This document shows, one piece after another, positions 8,468 to 16,383 of a DNA stretch of 22,924 nucleotides (position 1 is the stretch's first letter; each line of letters begins with the position of its first letter). Source of the DNA: Clostridia bacterium (lineage in GTDB: Bacteria; Bacillota; Clostridia; Oscillospirales; Acutalibacteraceae). The stretch lies in the NCBI GenBank assembly GCA_900759575.1, contig CAAEVU010000265.1, forward strand, positions 1 to 22,924, read 5' to 3'. Both the position numbers and the translations under genes were made by a program. The notes beneath the pieces are model-generated. The model was not told the origin of the DNA. It worked only from the letters and a program-made list of their open reading frames with translations, and ran no database searches.

Positions 8468-8692
8468 CGTGGTACCACCCAAATTGCGGACGCGAACCGT
8501 CCGCCGCTTACTTTTCCCGATAACGGGGGAACTCCGTGCCGCTCTTCACGGCAAGCGCCAAAACTGCGCTGTTTTCCCAAACAGCGGGAGCGGCCTGTCC
8601 TGTTTTCCCGACGGTCTCGCACCTAACCGGCCGCCTCTCTGAAAGGGAGCAAAAAGACATCTTCTCCGCGCAAATACCCAGTATGGAACTGT
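8421..8692 (-). promoter_or_regulatory. T-box riboswitch leader of the M42 peptidase-alaS operon
   Basis: The T-box sequence GGGTGGTACCACGGG is read on the minus strand at 8480-8466, the conserved element that pairs with the 3' end of uncharged tRNA; its variable base is T, fitting an A73 discriminator such as that of tRNA-Ala. Upstream are a Stem I-like region with CAGAGAG and a distal stem GCGGCC/GGCCGC (about 8635-8590), and a stem III-like segment GAGTTCCCCCGTTA near 8530. The antiterminator competes with the terminator at 8467-8433. The specifier triplet could not be fixed by hand; a GCT (alanine) at 8585-8583 is one candidate. The presence of alaS downstream argues for alanine. Together with promoter and terminator this explains the whole 387-bp gap between the peptidase and the penicillin-binding protein genes. 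Confidence 0.93.
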
Positions 8693-8698
8693 ACCCTT

Positions 8699-8727
8699 AT
8701 TATAGCCGCCCAAATCCTTTCTGTCAA
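8699..8727 (-). promoter_or_regulatory. Sigma-A promoter of the T-box/alaS operon
   Basis: Consensus -35 TTGACA (8727-8722) and consensus -10 TATAAT (8704-8699) are separated by exactly 17 bp on the minus strand, placing the transcript start near 8692, just ahead of the T-box Stem I. The -35 hexamer contains the TGA stop codon (8726-8724) of the upstream penicillin-binding protein gene. Confidence 0.95.
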
Positions 8728-10331
8728 TTCCCTTCCTCCAAAGAAAGCAGCAGTCCCTGGGCCACTTTTTGAAACACGCTGGCGGTGGCTCCCCCATCTT
8801 CCGTGGCGGATTCCTTCAACACCGTAACGCAATACCGGGGCCCGTTTTCGTCGCACACGAACCCGCAATACCAGAAGTGAAGCAACTCCTCCTCTCCCTG
8901 GAACACACCGGTTTGGGCCGTGCCGGTCTTAATGCCCACCACCCCTTCTTCCGGCGCACCGGGACGAGCGGTTCCCTCCTGGGCAGTGGAAATCAGGGCT
9001 TGCTGCAAGGTTCTGGCGGTGGAGGTTTTCATCACCCGCATACTTTTGCTGGCAGAAGAATCCAACTGGGTTACTTCCAAGTTCTCATCTACCATCCCCT
9101 CTATCAGCTGGGGGGAAGTATAGGTCCCGCCGCTGGCAATGGCATTCATCATGGCGCAAAGCTGCAACGGCGTGGTGGTCACCTCCCCCTGCCCAAAGGA
9201 AAAATTGGCCAAGGCCCGGGAATTGCTCAGGTCCTCCAGGGAAGGGAGGTTCCCGGCGGAGGTCCACAGCCCCCGGCCAAACTCTTGGGCTTGGCCAAAT
9301 CCCAGATTGTAGGCCATGGACAGCACTTTCTGGCCTCCCAGCACCCGGGCCGCGTTGATAAAGTAACAGTTGCAGGACTTTTCCAGGGCCCCTTCCAGGT
9401 CCAACTCCCCGTGGGAAGTGTTATCGATGCAGTGAAACTGCAATCCCCCGGCGTTTAAAGATCCCACGCAAGTGAAGGTGGTATCCCCCAACCCTTCTTC
9501 CAAAAGTACGGCAGCAGTTACCAGCTTGAACACCGATCCAGGAGCGTAAGCGGAAAACGCCCGGTTCACCAACGGGGAATCCTCCTCTTCGGCAGCGCTT
9601 CCCAAGTCCAGGGGAGTGAAATCCGGCACACTGGCCACCGCCCGGATCTCACAGTCCGGCACTTCGGTGATCACCACCGCTCCCTTGTCCAACTCCTGGG
9701 CAGCGTCTTGGGCCAGCTTTTGGATCTCGCTGTCCAAAGTCAGCGCCACGCCTCCGGTGGTTTCTTCCAGGGTGTTCACCACCTGGCGTTCTTCCCCGGC
9801 AATGGCTCTTCCCAAAGCATCCACCCGATAGGTGACGGAAACTTCCCCCTCATACTGCTGGAGCACGTCATCCATGGCCAGCTCAATGCCCGAAGCCCCG
9901 CTTCCCAAGCTGTCCAAATACCCGATGACGTGGGGCGCTAACTGGTCTTCCGAATAGCGCTCCGGCACCCGAAACACGTCGATACGGGGATCACTCACCG
10001 GTTTTTCCAAAGTCAACTGAAAGGGACGGCCGTTTTCCAGAGCCGTAGCCAACCTGTCACGGTACTGTCCATCGGTAGCTGTTTCCAAGGCCCCGATGGC
10101 TTCGATGGTAGGCGCCACCGCCGCCACATACTTGGATTGCCCGCCCACCAGCGGAACCAGATTGCAGTCATAAATGGTGCCCCGCGCCTGAGCCACGTCC
10201 AACCGGTACAAACTTTGGGACGTGGCGGCAGCCACATATTCTTCCCCGTGGGACACACGGACAACGGACACACAGGCAGCGCACAGCAGCAACATCAGCA
10301 CCACCACTACACCATAGACTTTTTTCTTCAT
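8724..10331 (-). CDS. Class B penicillin-binding protein (transpeptidase)
   Basis: This 535-residue protein is a class B penicillin-binding protein that cross-links peptidoglycan outside the membrane. One N-terminal membrane anchor (about residues 5-25, 'VYGVVVVLMLLLCAACVSVV') precedes a dimerisation/pedestal region that includes 'RGTIYD', then the transpeptidase domain. The three catalytic motifs are present: SxxK as SVFK (S266, K269), SxN as SCN (319-321) and KTG (468-470). It resembles FtsI/PbpA-type proteins but is shorter than most FtsI. No PASTA domain is seen. The frame extends to an ATG at 10388, but that codon lacks a ribosome site; ATG 10331 has AGGAGG about 12 nt upstream, a longish spacing. 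It diverges from the TSUP pair. The 3' end is buried in the next operon's promoter, with no terminator of its own. Confidence 0.92.
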   Translation of the reverse strand: MKKKVYGVVVVLMLLLCAACVSVVRVSHGEEYVAAATSQSLYRLDVAQARGTIYDCNLVPLVGGQSKYVAAVAPTIEAIGALETATDGQYRDRLATALENGRPFQLTLEKPVSDPRIDVFRVPERYSEDQLAPHVIGYLDSLGSGASGIELAMDDVLQQYEGEVSVTYRVDALGRAIAGEERQVVNTLEETTGGVALTLDSEIQKLAQDAAQELDKGAVVITEVPDCEIRAVASVPDFTPLDLGSAAEEEDSPLVNRAFSAYAPGSVFKLVTAAVLLEEGLGDTTFTCVGSLNAGGLQFHCIDNTSHGELDLEGALEKSCNCYFINAARVLGGQKVLSMAYNLGFGQAQEFGRGLWTSAGNLPSLEDLSNSRALANFSFGQGEVTTTPLQLCAMMNAIASGGTYTSPQLIEGMVDENLEVTQLDSSASKSMRVMKTSTARTLQQALISTAQEGTARPGAPEEGVVGIKTGTAQTGVFQGEEELLHFWYCGFVCDENGPRYCVTVLKESATEDGGATASVFQKVAQGLLLSLEEGN

Positions 10332-10356
10332 GGAGAAAACGCGCCTCCTTTCCTCT

Positions 10357-10378
10357 TTTTCAGTATGGAAACTGAAAA
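10357..10378. promoter_or_regulatory. Perfect 8-bp inverted repeat in divergent gap, possible operator
   Basis: TTTTCAGT (10357-10364) and ACTGAAAA (10371-10378) form perfect arms with a 6-bp spacer, just upstream of the penicillin-binding protein ribosome site. No U-tract follows on either strand, so it is not a terminator. A second, smaller repeat TATGC/GCATA lies at 10426-10441. The 171-bp gap between the two divergent genes should hold both promoters, but none could be called confidently. Confidence 0.4.
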
Positions 10379-10502
10379 GGGATTTCATGCGGAACAGCCG
10401 GTTTCTTTTTAAAAATATAGGGGAGTATGCTTACGCGCATAAAGCCACATCCTGGGGAAACACTGATTTTATTCCGCATTTTTGTGAAAAGGAGGGAACG
10501 CC

Positions 10503-10856
10503 TTGAAGTGGAAATACGCCCTGACCGGGGGATTGGCTGGACTGGCCAACGGGCTCTTCGGGTCGGGCGGTGGCCTGTTTCTTGTGCCTTTGCTGACCCA
10601 ATGGGCCAAGCTGCCCCAACGAAAAGCTTTTGCCACTTCCGTGGCGGTAATACTGCCTTTGTCCCTGGTATCCGCAGGGATTTATTGGTATCAGGGCGGT
10701 CTTGATTTTTCCGGCGCCTGGCCCTATTTGATTGGCGGCGCTGTGGGCGGACTGCTCTCCGGAAAACTGTTCCGCCGGGTAAGCCTGACCTTTCTTCGCC
10801 GGGCCTTTGGGTTGCTGATCCTCTATGGCGGGATACGGGCGGTGCTTGCCTTGTGA
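10503..10856 (+). CDS. Half-size TauE/SafE (TSUP) family membrane protein, N-half-like
   Basis: This 117-residue, largely hydrophobic protein looks like one half of a TauE/SafE (TSUP, formerly DUF81) transporter. These transporters usually have about 250-270 residues built from two homologous halves. Its first segment 'GLANGLFGSGGGLFLVPLL' (residues 12-30) carries the glycine-rich motif of the family. About four membrane segments can be seen, and it ends '...RRAFGLLILYGGIRAVLAL'. The start is a TTG at 10503, chosen because AAGGAGG sits 7 nt upstream. Its TGA overlaps the GTG start of the next half by 4 bp (GTGA). TSUP members export or import sulfite, sulfonates or other organosulfur and carboxylate anions; the substrate here is unknown. 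Confidence 0.85.
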   Translation: MKWKYALTGGLAGLANGLFGSGGGLFLVPLLTQWAKLPQRKAFATSVAVILPLSLVSAGIYWYQGGLDFSGAWPYLIGGAVGGLLSGKLFRRVSLTFLRRAFGLLILYGGIRAVLAL

Positions 10857-11248
10857 ATTGGATTTTTTCCGTCCTGGCCGGGGCTGCCACAGGGCTCTTG
10901 TCCGGATTCGGCATCGGGGGCGGCACCTTATTATTGCTTTGGCTCACGCTGGTGCAAGGCATGGATCAATTTCAGGCGGGAGGCGTAAACCTGCTGTATT
11001 TTGTCAGCTGCGCTCTTCCCGCGTTATGGGGCCACTTCCGCCAAGGGCTGGTGGAGAAAAAAGCCGCTCTGTGGTGCGTTCTGGCAGGTGTCCCCGCCTG
11101 TATGGGAGGGGCGCTGCTGGCTGCCCATCTGGAAGTGGGCTTGCTGCGGCGGGTGTTTGGCGGATTCCTGCTGGTGGTGGGATTCCGCGAACTTTTTTCA
11201 AAATCGGAAAAATCTCCCAAGGAAGGCGCAGACAACACGCATAAATGA
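10853..11248 (+). CDS. Half-size TauE/SafE (TSUP) family membrane protein, C-half-like
   Basis: This 131-residue membrane protein is the second of an overlapping pair. Like its partner it opens with the TSUP motif, here 'GLLSGFGIGGGTLLLL' (about residues 13-28). It has about four hydrophobic segments and a hydrophilic tail (SKSEKSPKEGADN). It starts at a GTG inside the GTGA overlap with the first half, so the two are probably translationally coupled and made in equal amounts. The likely working form is a heterodimer equivalent to a full-length TSUP protein; that is inferred. A simple frameshift in a single gene is less likely, because each half has its own family motif near a proper start and the overlap is the standard coupling type. 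Confidence 0.85.
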   Translation: MNWIFSVLAGAATGLLSGFGIGGGTLLLLWLTLVQGMDQFQAGGVNLLYFVSCALPALWGHFRQGLVEKKAALWCVLAGVPACMGGALLAAHLEVGLLRRVFGGFLLVVGFRELFSKSEKSPKEGADNTHK

Positions 11249-11325
11249 AGGAAAACCGCCCACACTAGCCTTGAGACCCAACCCGGACAACCTCCGGGAA
11301 ATCTACACAAAAGGGGAAGTCAAGA

Positions 11326-11535
11326 ATGAGTATCTTAGATAGGATCGCTCTGGCCCTGGTCGTCATTGGCGGCATCAACTGGGGACTGATTGGTATTTTC
11401 CGTTTTGACCTGGTTGCTTGGATTTGCGGCGGCCAGGCGTCGGTGGTGGCTCGGATCATCTACACCCTGGTGGGCATTGCCGCTCTGTGGTGTATCAGCC
11501 TGATCTTCCGGGATACGGATAAAATATCCGAATAA
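11326..11535 (+). CDS. DUF378 family small membrane protein
   Basis: This 69-residue protein has two hydrophobic segments (about residues 7-28 and 39-60) and the family pattern 'IGGINWGLIGIFRFDLVAW', recognised as DUF378 (B. subtilis YuzA-like). Its function is not known. The ATG at 11326 has AAGGGGAAG about 7 nt upstream. It follows the TSUP pair after 77 bp with no visible terminator between, so it may share their transcript, and it is closed by the terminator at 11569. Confidence 0.85.
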   Translation: MSILDRIALALVVIGGINWGLIGIFRFDLVAWICGGQASVVARIIYTLVGIAALWCISLIFRDTDKISE

Positions 11536-11568
11536 CCGGCGGCCAAATGGGCTGGGGTCCACACACGA

Positions 11569-11617
11569 AAAAGGAACACGCTCCCTTTGTACCGGGCTGC
11601 GTGTTCCTTTTCTTTTT
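11569..11617 (+). terminator. Intrinsic terminator after DUF378 gene
   Basis: AAAAGGAACACG (11569-11580) pairs perfectly with CGTGTTCCTTTT (11600-11611), with an inner CCC/GGG pairing in the loop, followed by a T-rich tract to 11617. The A-run on the left makes weak minus-strand activity possible. The remaining stretch to 11797 holds no gene or promoter that could be supported. Confidence 0.9.
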
Positions 11618-11797
11618 CAGCGTTTTCCCAGATTATTCGACAAATTCCAGTTGGATATTTCCCATGATGGTTCTACAGGACCGAGTCCCACTGGCAATCA
11701 TACTGTATCAAAGGGTATTTTACATTTGTATGCGTCCCTACTGCTGCCCCTTGCGCGCCCCTCATTTTTTCGTTATGCTATAGATGAGGTGATTTTC

Positions 11798-12640
11798 ATG
11801 AGTAAACAGAGAAAAAAGGCCAAACGGCGCAAACCCCTGCGGCCTCCTCTGTCTTTCTTGGATAAAACCATATATTTTTTGCTTCTCCTCCTATCCTATG
11901 GACTTGGTTTTTTTCTCCTTGTTCTGCTGATCCTATTGCGCAGAAGCATTGCCTTTTCCGACCCCGGTGTTGTAGCCGCTTCTGCAAAAGACCTTTCCTT
12001 TTTCTTTCTGGCCCCTTTGTTCTTGTTTCTCGTTTGTACCCCTGTCTGTTTTTGGGAACTTACCGCGGGAAACAAACTTCCGCTTTTTGGAAACCGGGAG
12101 ATAAACTATGGGCGTCCTCCCTGGGACGAGCATTGTTCCCCTGTGTTTGGCTCCCGCCACAAAAAAGGAGGCATTGTCCGTCCTTCCAAAAAGGCAATCC
12201 ACCGGTTTGTGGCTTTGGCTTTGACGGTACTCTTTGTCCTAACACTGCTCCTGGGGAGCTTGAGCCTCTGCAGCCGAAAAAGTCTCTATCCGGACGGCTC
12301 CTTAATCTGCTATAATTCCTTCAATCAGCCTACAGAACGCTATGCTCCGGAAGATTTTTCCCACCTCACCCTACGTGCTGACCTTCACCGGGGAGTCCGG
12401 TTATATCGCAAGTGGTACTGTGAAATCAGCCTGCTTACCCGCACCGGTAAAACTTTCACATTCTATCAGTATGAATTCCGGGACAACACCTGGCTGGAAG
12501 AAATGGCTCGGATCAAAAGCCGTTTTTCCTCGGGAAATATCTCTATCCAAGGCCAGCAAAATCTGGAAAGAATTATTTCAAACTACGATCTTACCCCGGA
12601 GGAATCACAGTCCTTGAAAACGCTGTTTACCCAAGGTTGA
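11798..12640 (+). CDS. Unrecognised three-TM membrane protein
   Basis: This 280-residue protein matches no family I recognise. The N-terminus is very basic (MSKQRKKAKRRK), followed by TM1 (about 24-47), TM2 (about 66-86), a loop, TM3 (about 136-157) and a soluble C-terminal half (158-280) with aromatic- and charge-rich segments such as 'TGKTFTFYQYEF'. The positive N-terminus suggests it is cytoplasmic, which with three TMs would place the C-terminal half outside. The frame opens further upstream, but the ATG at 11798 has a fine GAGGTGAT ribosome site 5 nt ahead and is chosen. The gene and its upstream region are visibly more AT-rich, with more T-rich codons, than the neighbours. It stands alone between two terminators, which fits a recently acquired single gene; that is inference. 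Confidence 0.78.
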   Translation: MSKQRKKAKRRKPLRPPLSFLDKTIYFLLLLLSYGLGFFLLVLLILLRRSIAFSDPGVVAASAKDLSFFFLAPLFLFLVCTPVCFWELTAGNKLPLFGNREINYGRPPWDEHCSPVFGSRHKKGGIVRPSKKAIHRFVALALTVLFVLTLLLGSLSLCSRKSLYPDGSLICYNSFNQPTERYAPEDFSHLTLRADLHRGVRLYRKWYCEISLLTRTGKTFTFYQYEFRDNTWLEEMARIKSRFSSGNISIQGQQNLERIISNYDLTPEESQSLKTLFTQG

Positions 12641-12655
12641 CCTGTTGTTCCAAGC

Positions 12656-12690
12656 AAAAAAGCCGTCCCAAAAGGGACGGCTTTTTTTTA
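12656..12690. terminator. Strong bidirectional intrinsic terminator
   Basis: AGCCGTCCC (12661-12669) pairs with GGGACGGCT (12674-12682) across an AAAA loop. Eight T residues follow on the plus strand (12682-12689) and an A-run precedes it (12656-12661), so it works in both directions. It separates the plus-strand membrane protein gene from the convergent minus-strand carA-araD operon. Confidence 0.95.
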
Positions 12691-12759
12691 CTGTATTCCA
12701 CGTTCTTCTGAACGATGGCGATCAAGAGCTTTTACTCTATTCGGATACACCTTTTCCAG

Positions 12760-13455
12760 TCAGTTTCCCTGGCCGTAGTAGGCGTTGGCGCCGTGCTTGC
12801 GCAGATAATGCTTATCCAGCAATTCCTGCTGCATAGCGGGCAGAGAGGGGTCCATCATCAGGGAATGCCAAGCCATGAAGGAGACTTCCTCCAGCACCAC
12901 GGCATTGTGCACCGCGTTGTAAGCGTCGGTACCCCAGGCAAAGGGGCCATGACTGTGCACCAAAACCGCCGGGATATCGTCCGGATTCTTGCCCTGGAAG
13001 GTTTCTACGATCACCTTGCCTGTTTCCAGCTCATATTCTCCGCCGATCTCCTCGGGAGTCATTTTCCGGGTGCAGGGGATCTCCCCATAGAAATAGTCCC
13101 CATGGGTGGTGCCCAAAGCGGGAACACCCCGGCCCATCTGGCTGAAAATGGTGGCCCAACGGCTGTGGGTATGCACCACTCCCCCAATGTTGGGGAAAGA
13201 CCGGTACAGCTCACAATGGGTGTCGGTATCGGAAGAGGGGTTCCATTTGCCCTCCACCTTTTTCCCGGTATTCACATCCACCAACACCATATCCTCGGGG
13301 GAGAGCTTTTCATACTCCACCCCACTGGGCTTGATGGCCATGATGCCGCTTTCCCGGTCGATGCCGCTCACATTGCCCCAGGTGAAGGTCACCAGGTGAT
13401 GTTCCGGCAACAGCATGTTGGCACGATAGACTTGCTCTTTTAACGCTTCTAACAT
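12760..13455 (-). CDS. araD: L-ribulose-5-phosphate 4-epimerase (AraD family)
   Basis: This 231-residue protein has the length of E. coli AraD. AraD-type class II aldolase-fold enzymes interconvert L-ribulose 5-phosphate and D-xylulose 5-phosphate with a divalent metal. Key residues align well: 'FTWGNVSG', 'KPSGV', D76 in 'SSDTDTH', metal ligands H95 and H97 in 'VHTHSRWAT', D120 in 'TTHGD', and H167/H169 in 'VHSHGPF'. The ATG at 13455 has AGGAGGAG 5 nt upstream. It is the last gene before the bidirectional terminator, 51 bp after dapL. No other arabinose or pentose gene is in view, so its place at the end of a pyrimidine/DAP operon is odd. Related UlaF/SgbE/AraD paralogues share the motifs, so the exact sugar phosphate is less certain than the family. 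Confidence 0.9.
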   Translation of the reverse strand: MLEALKEQVYRANMLLPEHHLVTFTWGNVSGIDRESGIMAIKPSGVEYEKLSPEDMVLVDVNTGKKVEGKWNPSSDTDTHCELYRSFPNIGGVVHTHSRWATIFSQMGRGVPALGTTHGDYFYGEIPCTRKMTPEEIGGEYELETGKVIVETFQGKNPDDIPAVLVHSHGPFAWGTDAYNAVHNAVVLEEVSFMAWHSLMMDPSLPAMQQELLDKHYLRKHGANAYYGQGN

Positions 13456-13506
13456 ACAAACTCCTCCTATTCTCTTATGGAACCCGCGCCCGAAACGGCA
13501 AAAGGC

Positions 13507-14691
13507 TTACTTTTGCAGCTTCTGGATGCGCTCCATGGCTTCCTTGGTCTTTTCCGCGTCGCCAAAGGCGGTCAGGCGGAAGTAGCCTTCCCCGTTCTTG
13601 CCGAAGCCTTCGCCGGGAGTGCCTACGATCTCGGCATTGTGGAGCAGATAGTCAAAATACTCCCAAGAACCCATGCCGCCCGGGCACTTCAGCCAAATAT
13701 AGGGAGAATTGGTGCCGCCGGTGAACCAGACGCCCATTTTGGTAAAGGCATCCATCATCACCTGGGCATTCTTCTGGTAATAAGCGATGGTCTCGCGGAT
13801 CTGCTTCTGGCCTTCGGGAGTAAACACGGCAGCGGCTGCCCGCTGGGTGATATAGTTGGTGCCGTTGAACTTGCAGCCCTGACGGCGCTGCCACAGCTTG
13901 GAAACCTGGACGCCATCCACCACCAGCTCTTTGCGGATCACGGTATAGCCGCAGCGCATACCGGTAAAGCCGGCGGTCTTGGAGAAGGAGCAGAACTCAA
14001 TGGCGCACTTTTCGGCTCCGGGAATCTCAAAAATGCTGTGGGGCAGATCAGGATCGGTGATGAAGCTCTCGTAAGCCGCATCAAACAGGATGATGGCTTT
14101 CTGATTCAGGGCGTAATCCACCCAAGCTTTCAGCTGTTCCTTGTTATAGGTGGCGCCGGTAGGGTTGTTGGGAGAGCAGATATAGATGATGTCCGCTTTC
14201 CGGTTCTGGTCCGGCAGGGGCAAAAAGCCGTTGGACTCGTTGGCGTCGATATACTCGATCTTCCGGCCGGAGATAATATTGGTATCCACATACACGGGGT
14301 ACACCGGGTCCGGCACCAGCACGGTATTGTCCACATCGAACAGGTCCACAATGTTGCCCACGTCGCTCTTGGCGCCGTCGCCTACGAACACCTCGGAGGG
14401 GTCCATATCCACGCCAAAGTTCTTATAATACCCGGCAATGGCTTCCCGCAGGAAGGGATACCCATCGCTGTCAGGGGAATAGCCGTGGAAGGTCTCCTTG
14501 TGAGCCTGCTCCTCCGTAGCCTTGTGCATGGCGTCGATCACCACAGGGGCCAAAGGCATGGTCACATCGCCAATGCCCATTTTGATGATCTGGTTTTCCG
14601 GATGCTCCTGCGTATAGGCGGCCACCTTCTTGGCGATGGTCACGAACAGATAGCTTTGCTCCAAATTCTGGAAATTGCCGTTTAATTTCAT
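13507..14691 (-). CDS. dapL: LL-diaminopimelate aminotransferase
   Basis: This 394-residue PLP enzyme of the class I/II aminotransferase fold converts tetrahydrodipicolinate directly to LL-DAP, bypassing the acylated intermediates of the DapD/DapE route. DapL features are clear: 'GIGDVTMPLAPVVIDAMH', 'TFHGYSPDSDGYPFLREAI', 'VFVGDGAKSDVGNIVDLF', 'CSPNNPTGATYNK' and the PLP lysine K238 in 'SFSKTAGFTGMRCGY'. The product LL-DAP is the substrate of DapF, whose gene lies two genes upstream, so the pair supplies meso-DAP for lysine and peptidoglycan. The ATG at 14691 has GGAG 4 nt upstream. The 59-bp gap after pyrG holds a small CCTGG/CCAGG hairpin without a U-tract. Confidence 0.97.
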   Translation of the reverse strand: MKLNGNFQNLEQSYLFVTIAKKVAAYTQEHPENQIIKMGIGDVTMPLAPVVIDAMHKATEEQAHKETFHGYSPDSDGYPFLREAIAGYYKNFGVDMDPSEVFVGDGAKSDVGNIVDLFDVDNTVLVPDPVYPVYVDTNIISGRKIEYIDANESNGFLPLPDQNRKADIIYICSPNNPTGATYNKEQLKAWVDYALNQKAIILFDAAYESFITDPDLPHSIFEIPGAEKCAIEFCSFSKTAGFTGMRCGYTVIRKELVVDGVQVSKLWQRRQGCKFNGTNYITQRAAAAVFTPEGQKQIRETIAYYQKNAQVMMDAFTKMGVWFTGGTNSPYIWLKCPGGMGSWEYFDYLLHNAEIVGTPGEGFGKNGEGYFRLTAFGDAEKTKEAMERIQKLQK

Positions 14692-14750
14692 GTCGCTCCG
14701 ATCCTTTCTATAAATATATCATAATTCACCCTGGATCTCCAGGCAGTAGT

Positions 14751-16373
14751 TTACTTTTCCCGGTTTTCCCGATAGTCCACCGCAGCACTGATAAAGCCCT
14801 TGAACAGGGGATGGGCCCGGTTGGGACGGGATTTGAATTCGGGATGGAACTGCCCTGCCACAAAGAAGGTGTTCTTGGGAATCTCCACGGTTTCCACGAT
14901 CCGCCCGTCGGGAGAGGTGCCGCTGACCACCATGCCGGCGGCTTCCACGGTCTCCCGGTAGTCGTTGTTGAACTCGTAACGGTGACGGTGGCGCTCGTGA
15001 ATCAGATCTTTGCCATAGCACTCCATCATCTTCGTGCCGGGTTTGATCTTGCAGGGATAGCTTCCCAGCCGCAGGGTACCGCCCTTATTGATATTCTTAT
15101 TTTGGTCGGGCATAAAGTCGATGACCTTGTTCAGGCCGTACTCGTCAAACTCACCGGAATTGGCGTCCTTGATGCCACACACGTTCCGGCAGAATTCGAT
15201 GACGGCGATCTGCATGCCCAGGCAGATGCCCAGGTAAGGCACGTTGTTTTCCCGGGCATACTTGGCGGCCAAGATCATGCCCTCAATGCCCCGGCTGCCA
15301 AATCCGCCGGGGATGATGATGCCGTCAATATTCCCCAGCCGTGCAGCGATATTTTCCTCGGTGAGGGTCTCGGAATCCACCCAGTCTATTTCCACCCGGG
15401 CGCTGTAATCGTATCCCGCATGGCGCAGGGCTTCCATCACGGAAAGGTAGGCGTCGTGAAGTTTCACGTACTTGCCCACCAGAGCGATGCGCACCAGCTT
15501 TTTCCGGTTGCGGATCTTCTCCACCATTTCCAGCCACTCGGACATATCCGGCTCGGGAGTTTCCAGGCACAGTTCCCGGCAGACGATGTCGGAGAAGTGG
15601 TTTTTCTCCAGCATGATGGGAGCTTCGTACAGCACGGGAATGGTCAGGTTCTCAATGACGCAGTCGGGCTGCACATTGCAGAACAGGGCGATCTTGTGGA
15701 AGATGCTCTGGTCGGTGATGGGCTCGTCGGTGCGCAGGACGATGATGTCCGGCTTGATGCCCATGGATTGCAGCTCTTTTACAGAGTGCTGGGTGGGCTT
15801 GGACTTGTGCTCACCGGAGCTCTTCAGGTAAGGTACAAGGGTCACGTGGATGAACAGGGAATTCTCCTTGCCCACCTCCTGACTCACCTGGCGGATAGCC
15901 TCCAGGAAAGGCTGGCTCTCAATGTCGCCGGCAGTACCGCCGATCTCGGTGATGACAATATCCGCATTGGACTTCTGTCCCACGCTGTAGATAAAGTTTT
16001 TGATTTCGGAAGTGATATGGGGGATCACCTGGATGGTCTCGCCCAAATACTCGCCCCGGCGCTCCTTGTTGAGCACGTTCCAGTACACTTTGCCGGTGGT
16101 CAAGTTGGAAAATTTATTCAGGTTCTCATCGATAAACCGCTCGTAGTGGCCCAGGTCCAGGTCGGTCTCCAAACCGTCCTCTGTGACATACACTTCCCCG
16201 TGCTGATAGGGGCTCATGGTTCCAGGATCCACGTTGATATAGGGGTCCAGCTTCTGGGCGGCTACCTTCAGCCCCCGCGCTTTCAGGAGGCGACCCAGAG
16301 ACGCCGCCGTGATCCCCTTTCCCAATCCGGAGACCACGCCTCCGGTGACAAATATATACTTGGCCAACTTCAT
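14751..16373 (-). CDS. pyrG: CTP synthase (glutamine-hydrolysing)
   Basis: This 540-residue protein is normal length for CTP synthase, which aminates UTP to CTP using ATP and glutamine. The N-terminal synthetase domain starts '[20 protein letters not shown]' and contains '[20 protein letters not shown]'. The C-terminal class I glutaminase domain has the nucleophile C384 in 'LGICLGMQ' and H510/E512 in 'QFHPEF'. The ATG at 16373 has AGGAGG 4 nt upstream and follows the dapF stop by 10 bp, so the two are tightly linked. It draws on the pyrimidine pathway that starts with carbamoyl phosphate made by CarAB in the same operon. Confidence 0.98.
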   Translation of the reverse strand: MKLAKYIFVTGGVVSGLGKGITAASLGRLLKARGLKVAAQKLDPYINVDPGTMSPYQHGEVYVTEDGLETDLDLGHYERFIDENLNKFSNLTTGKVYWNVLNKERRGEYLGETIQVIPHITSEIKNFIYSVGQKSNADIVITEIGGTAGDIESQPFLEAIRQVSQEVGKENSLFIHVTLVPYLKSSGEHKSKPTQHSVKELQSMGIKPDIIVLRTDEPITDQSIFHKIALFCNVQPDCVIENLTIPVLYEAPIMLEKNHFSDIVCRELCLETPEPDMSEWLEMVEKIRNRKKLVRIALVGKYVKLHDAYLSVMEALRHAGYDYSARVEIDWVDSETLTEENIAARLGNIDGIIIPGGFGSRGIEGMILAAKYARENNVPYLGICLGMQIAVIEFCRNVCGIKDANSGEFDEYGLNKVIDFMPDQNKNINKGGTLRLGSYPCKIKPGTKMMECYGKDLIHERHRHRYEFNNDYRETVEAAGMVVSGTSPDGRIVETVEIPKNTFFVAGQFHPEFKSRPNRAHPLFKGFISAAVDYRENREK

Positions 16374-16383
16374 TTACCTCCTG

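Noticed and set aside
10360..10962. 200-residue minus-strand frame over the divergent gap and first TSUP gene
   Set aside because: It is antisense to a membrane protein gene with a clear ribosome site, rich in Arg and Pro, and has no family resemblance.
13498..13516. Terminator at the dapL stop (GCAAAAG/CTTTTGC)
   Set aside because: The 7-bp arms surround the stop codon and no T-run follows, so araD is probably read through.
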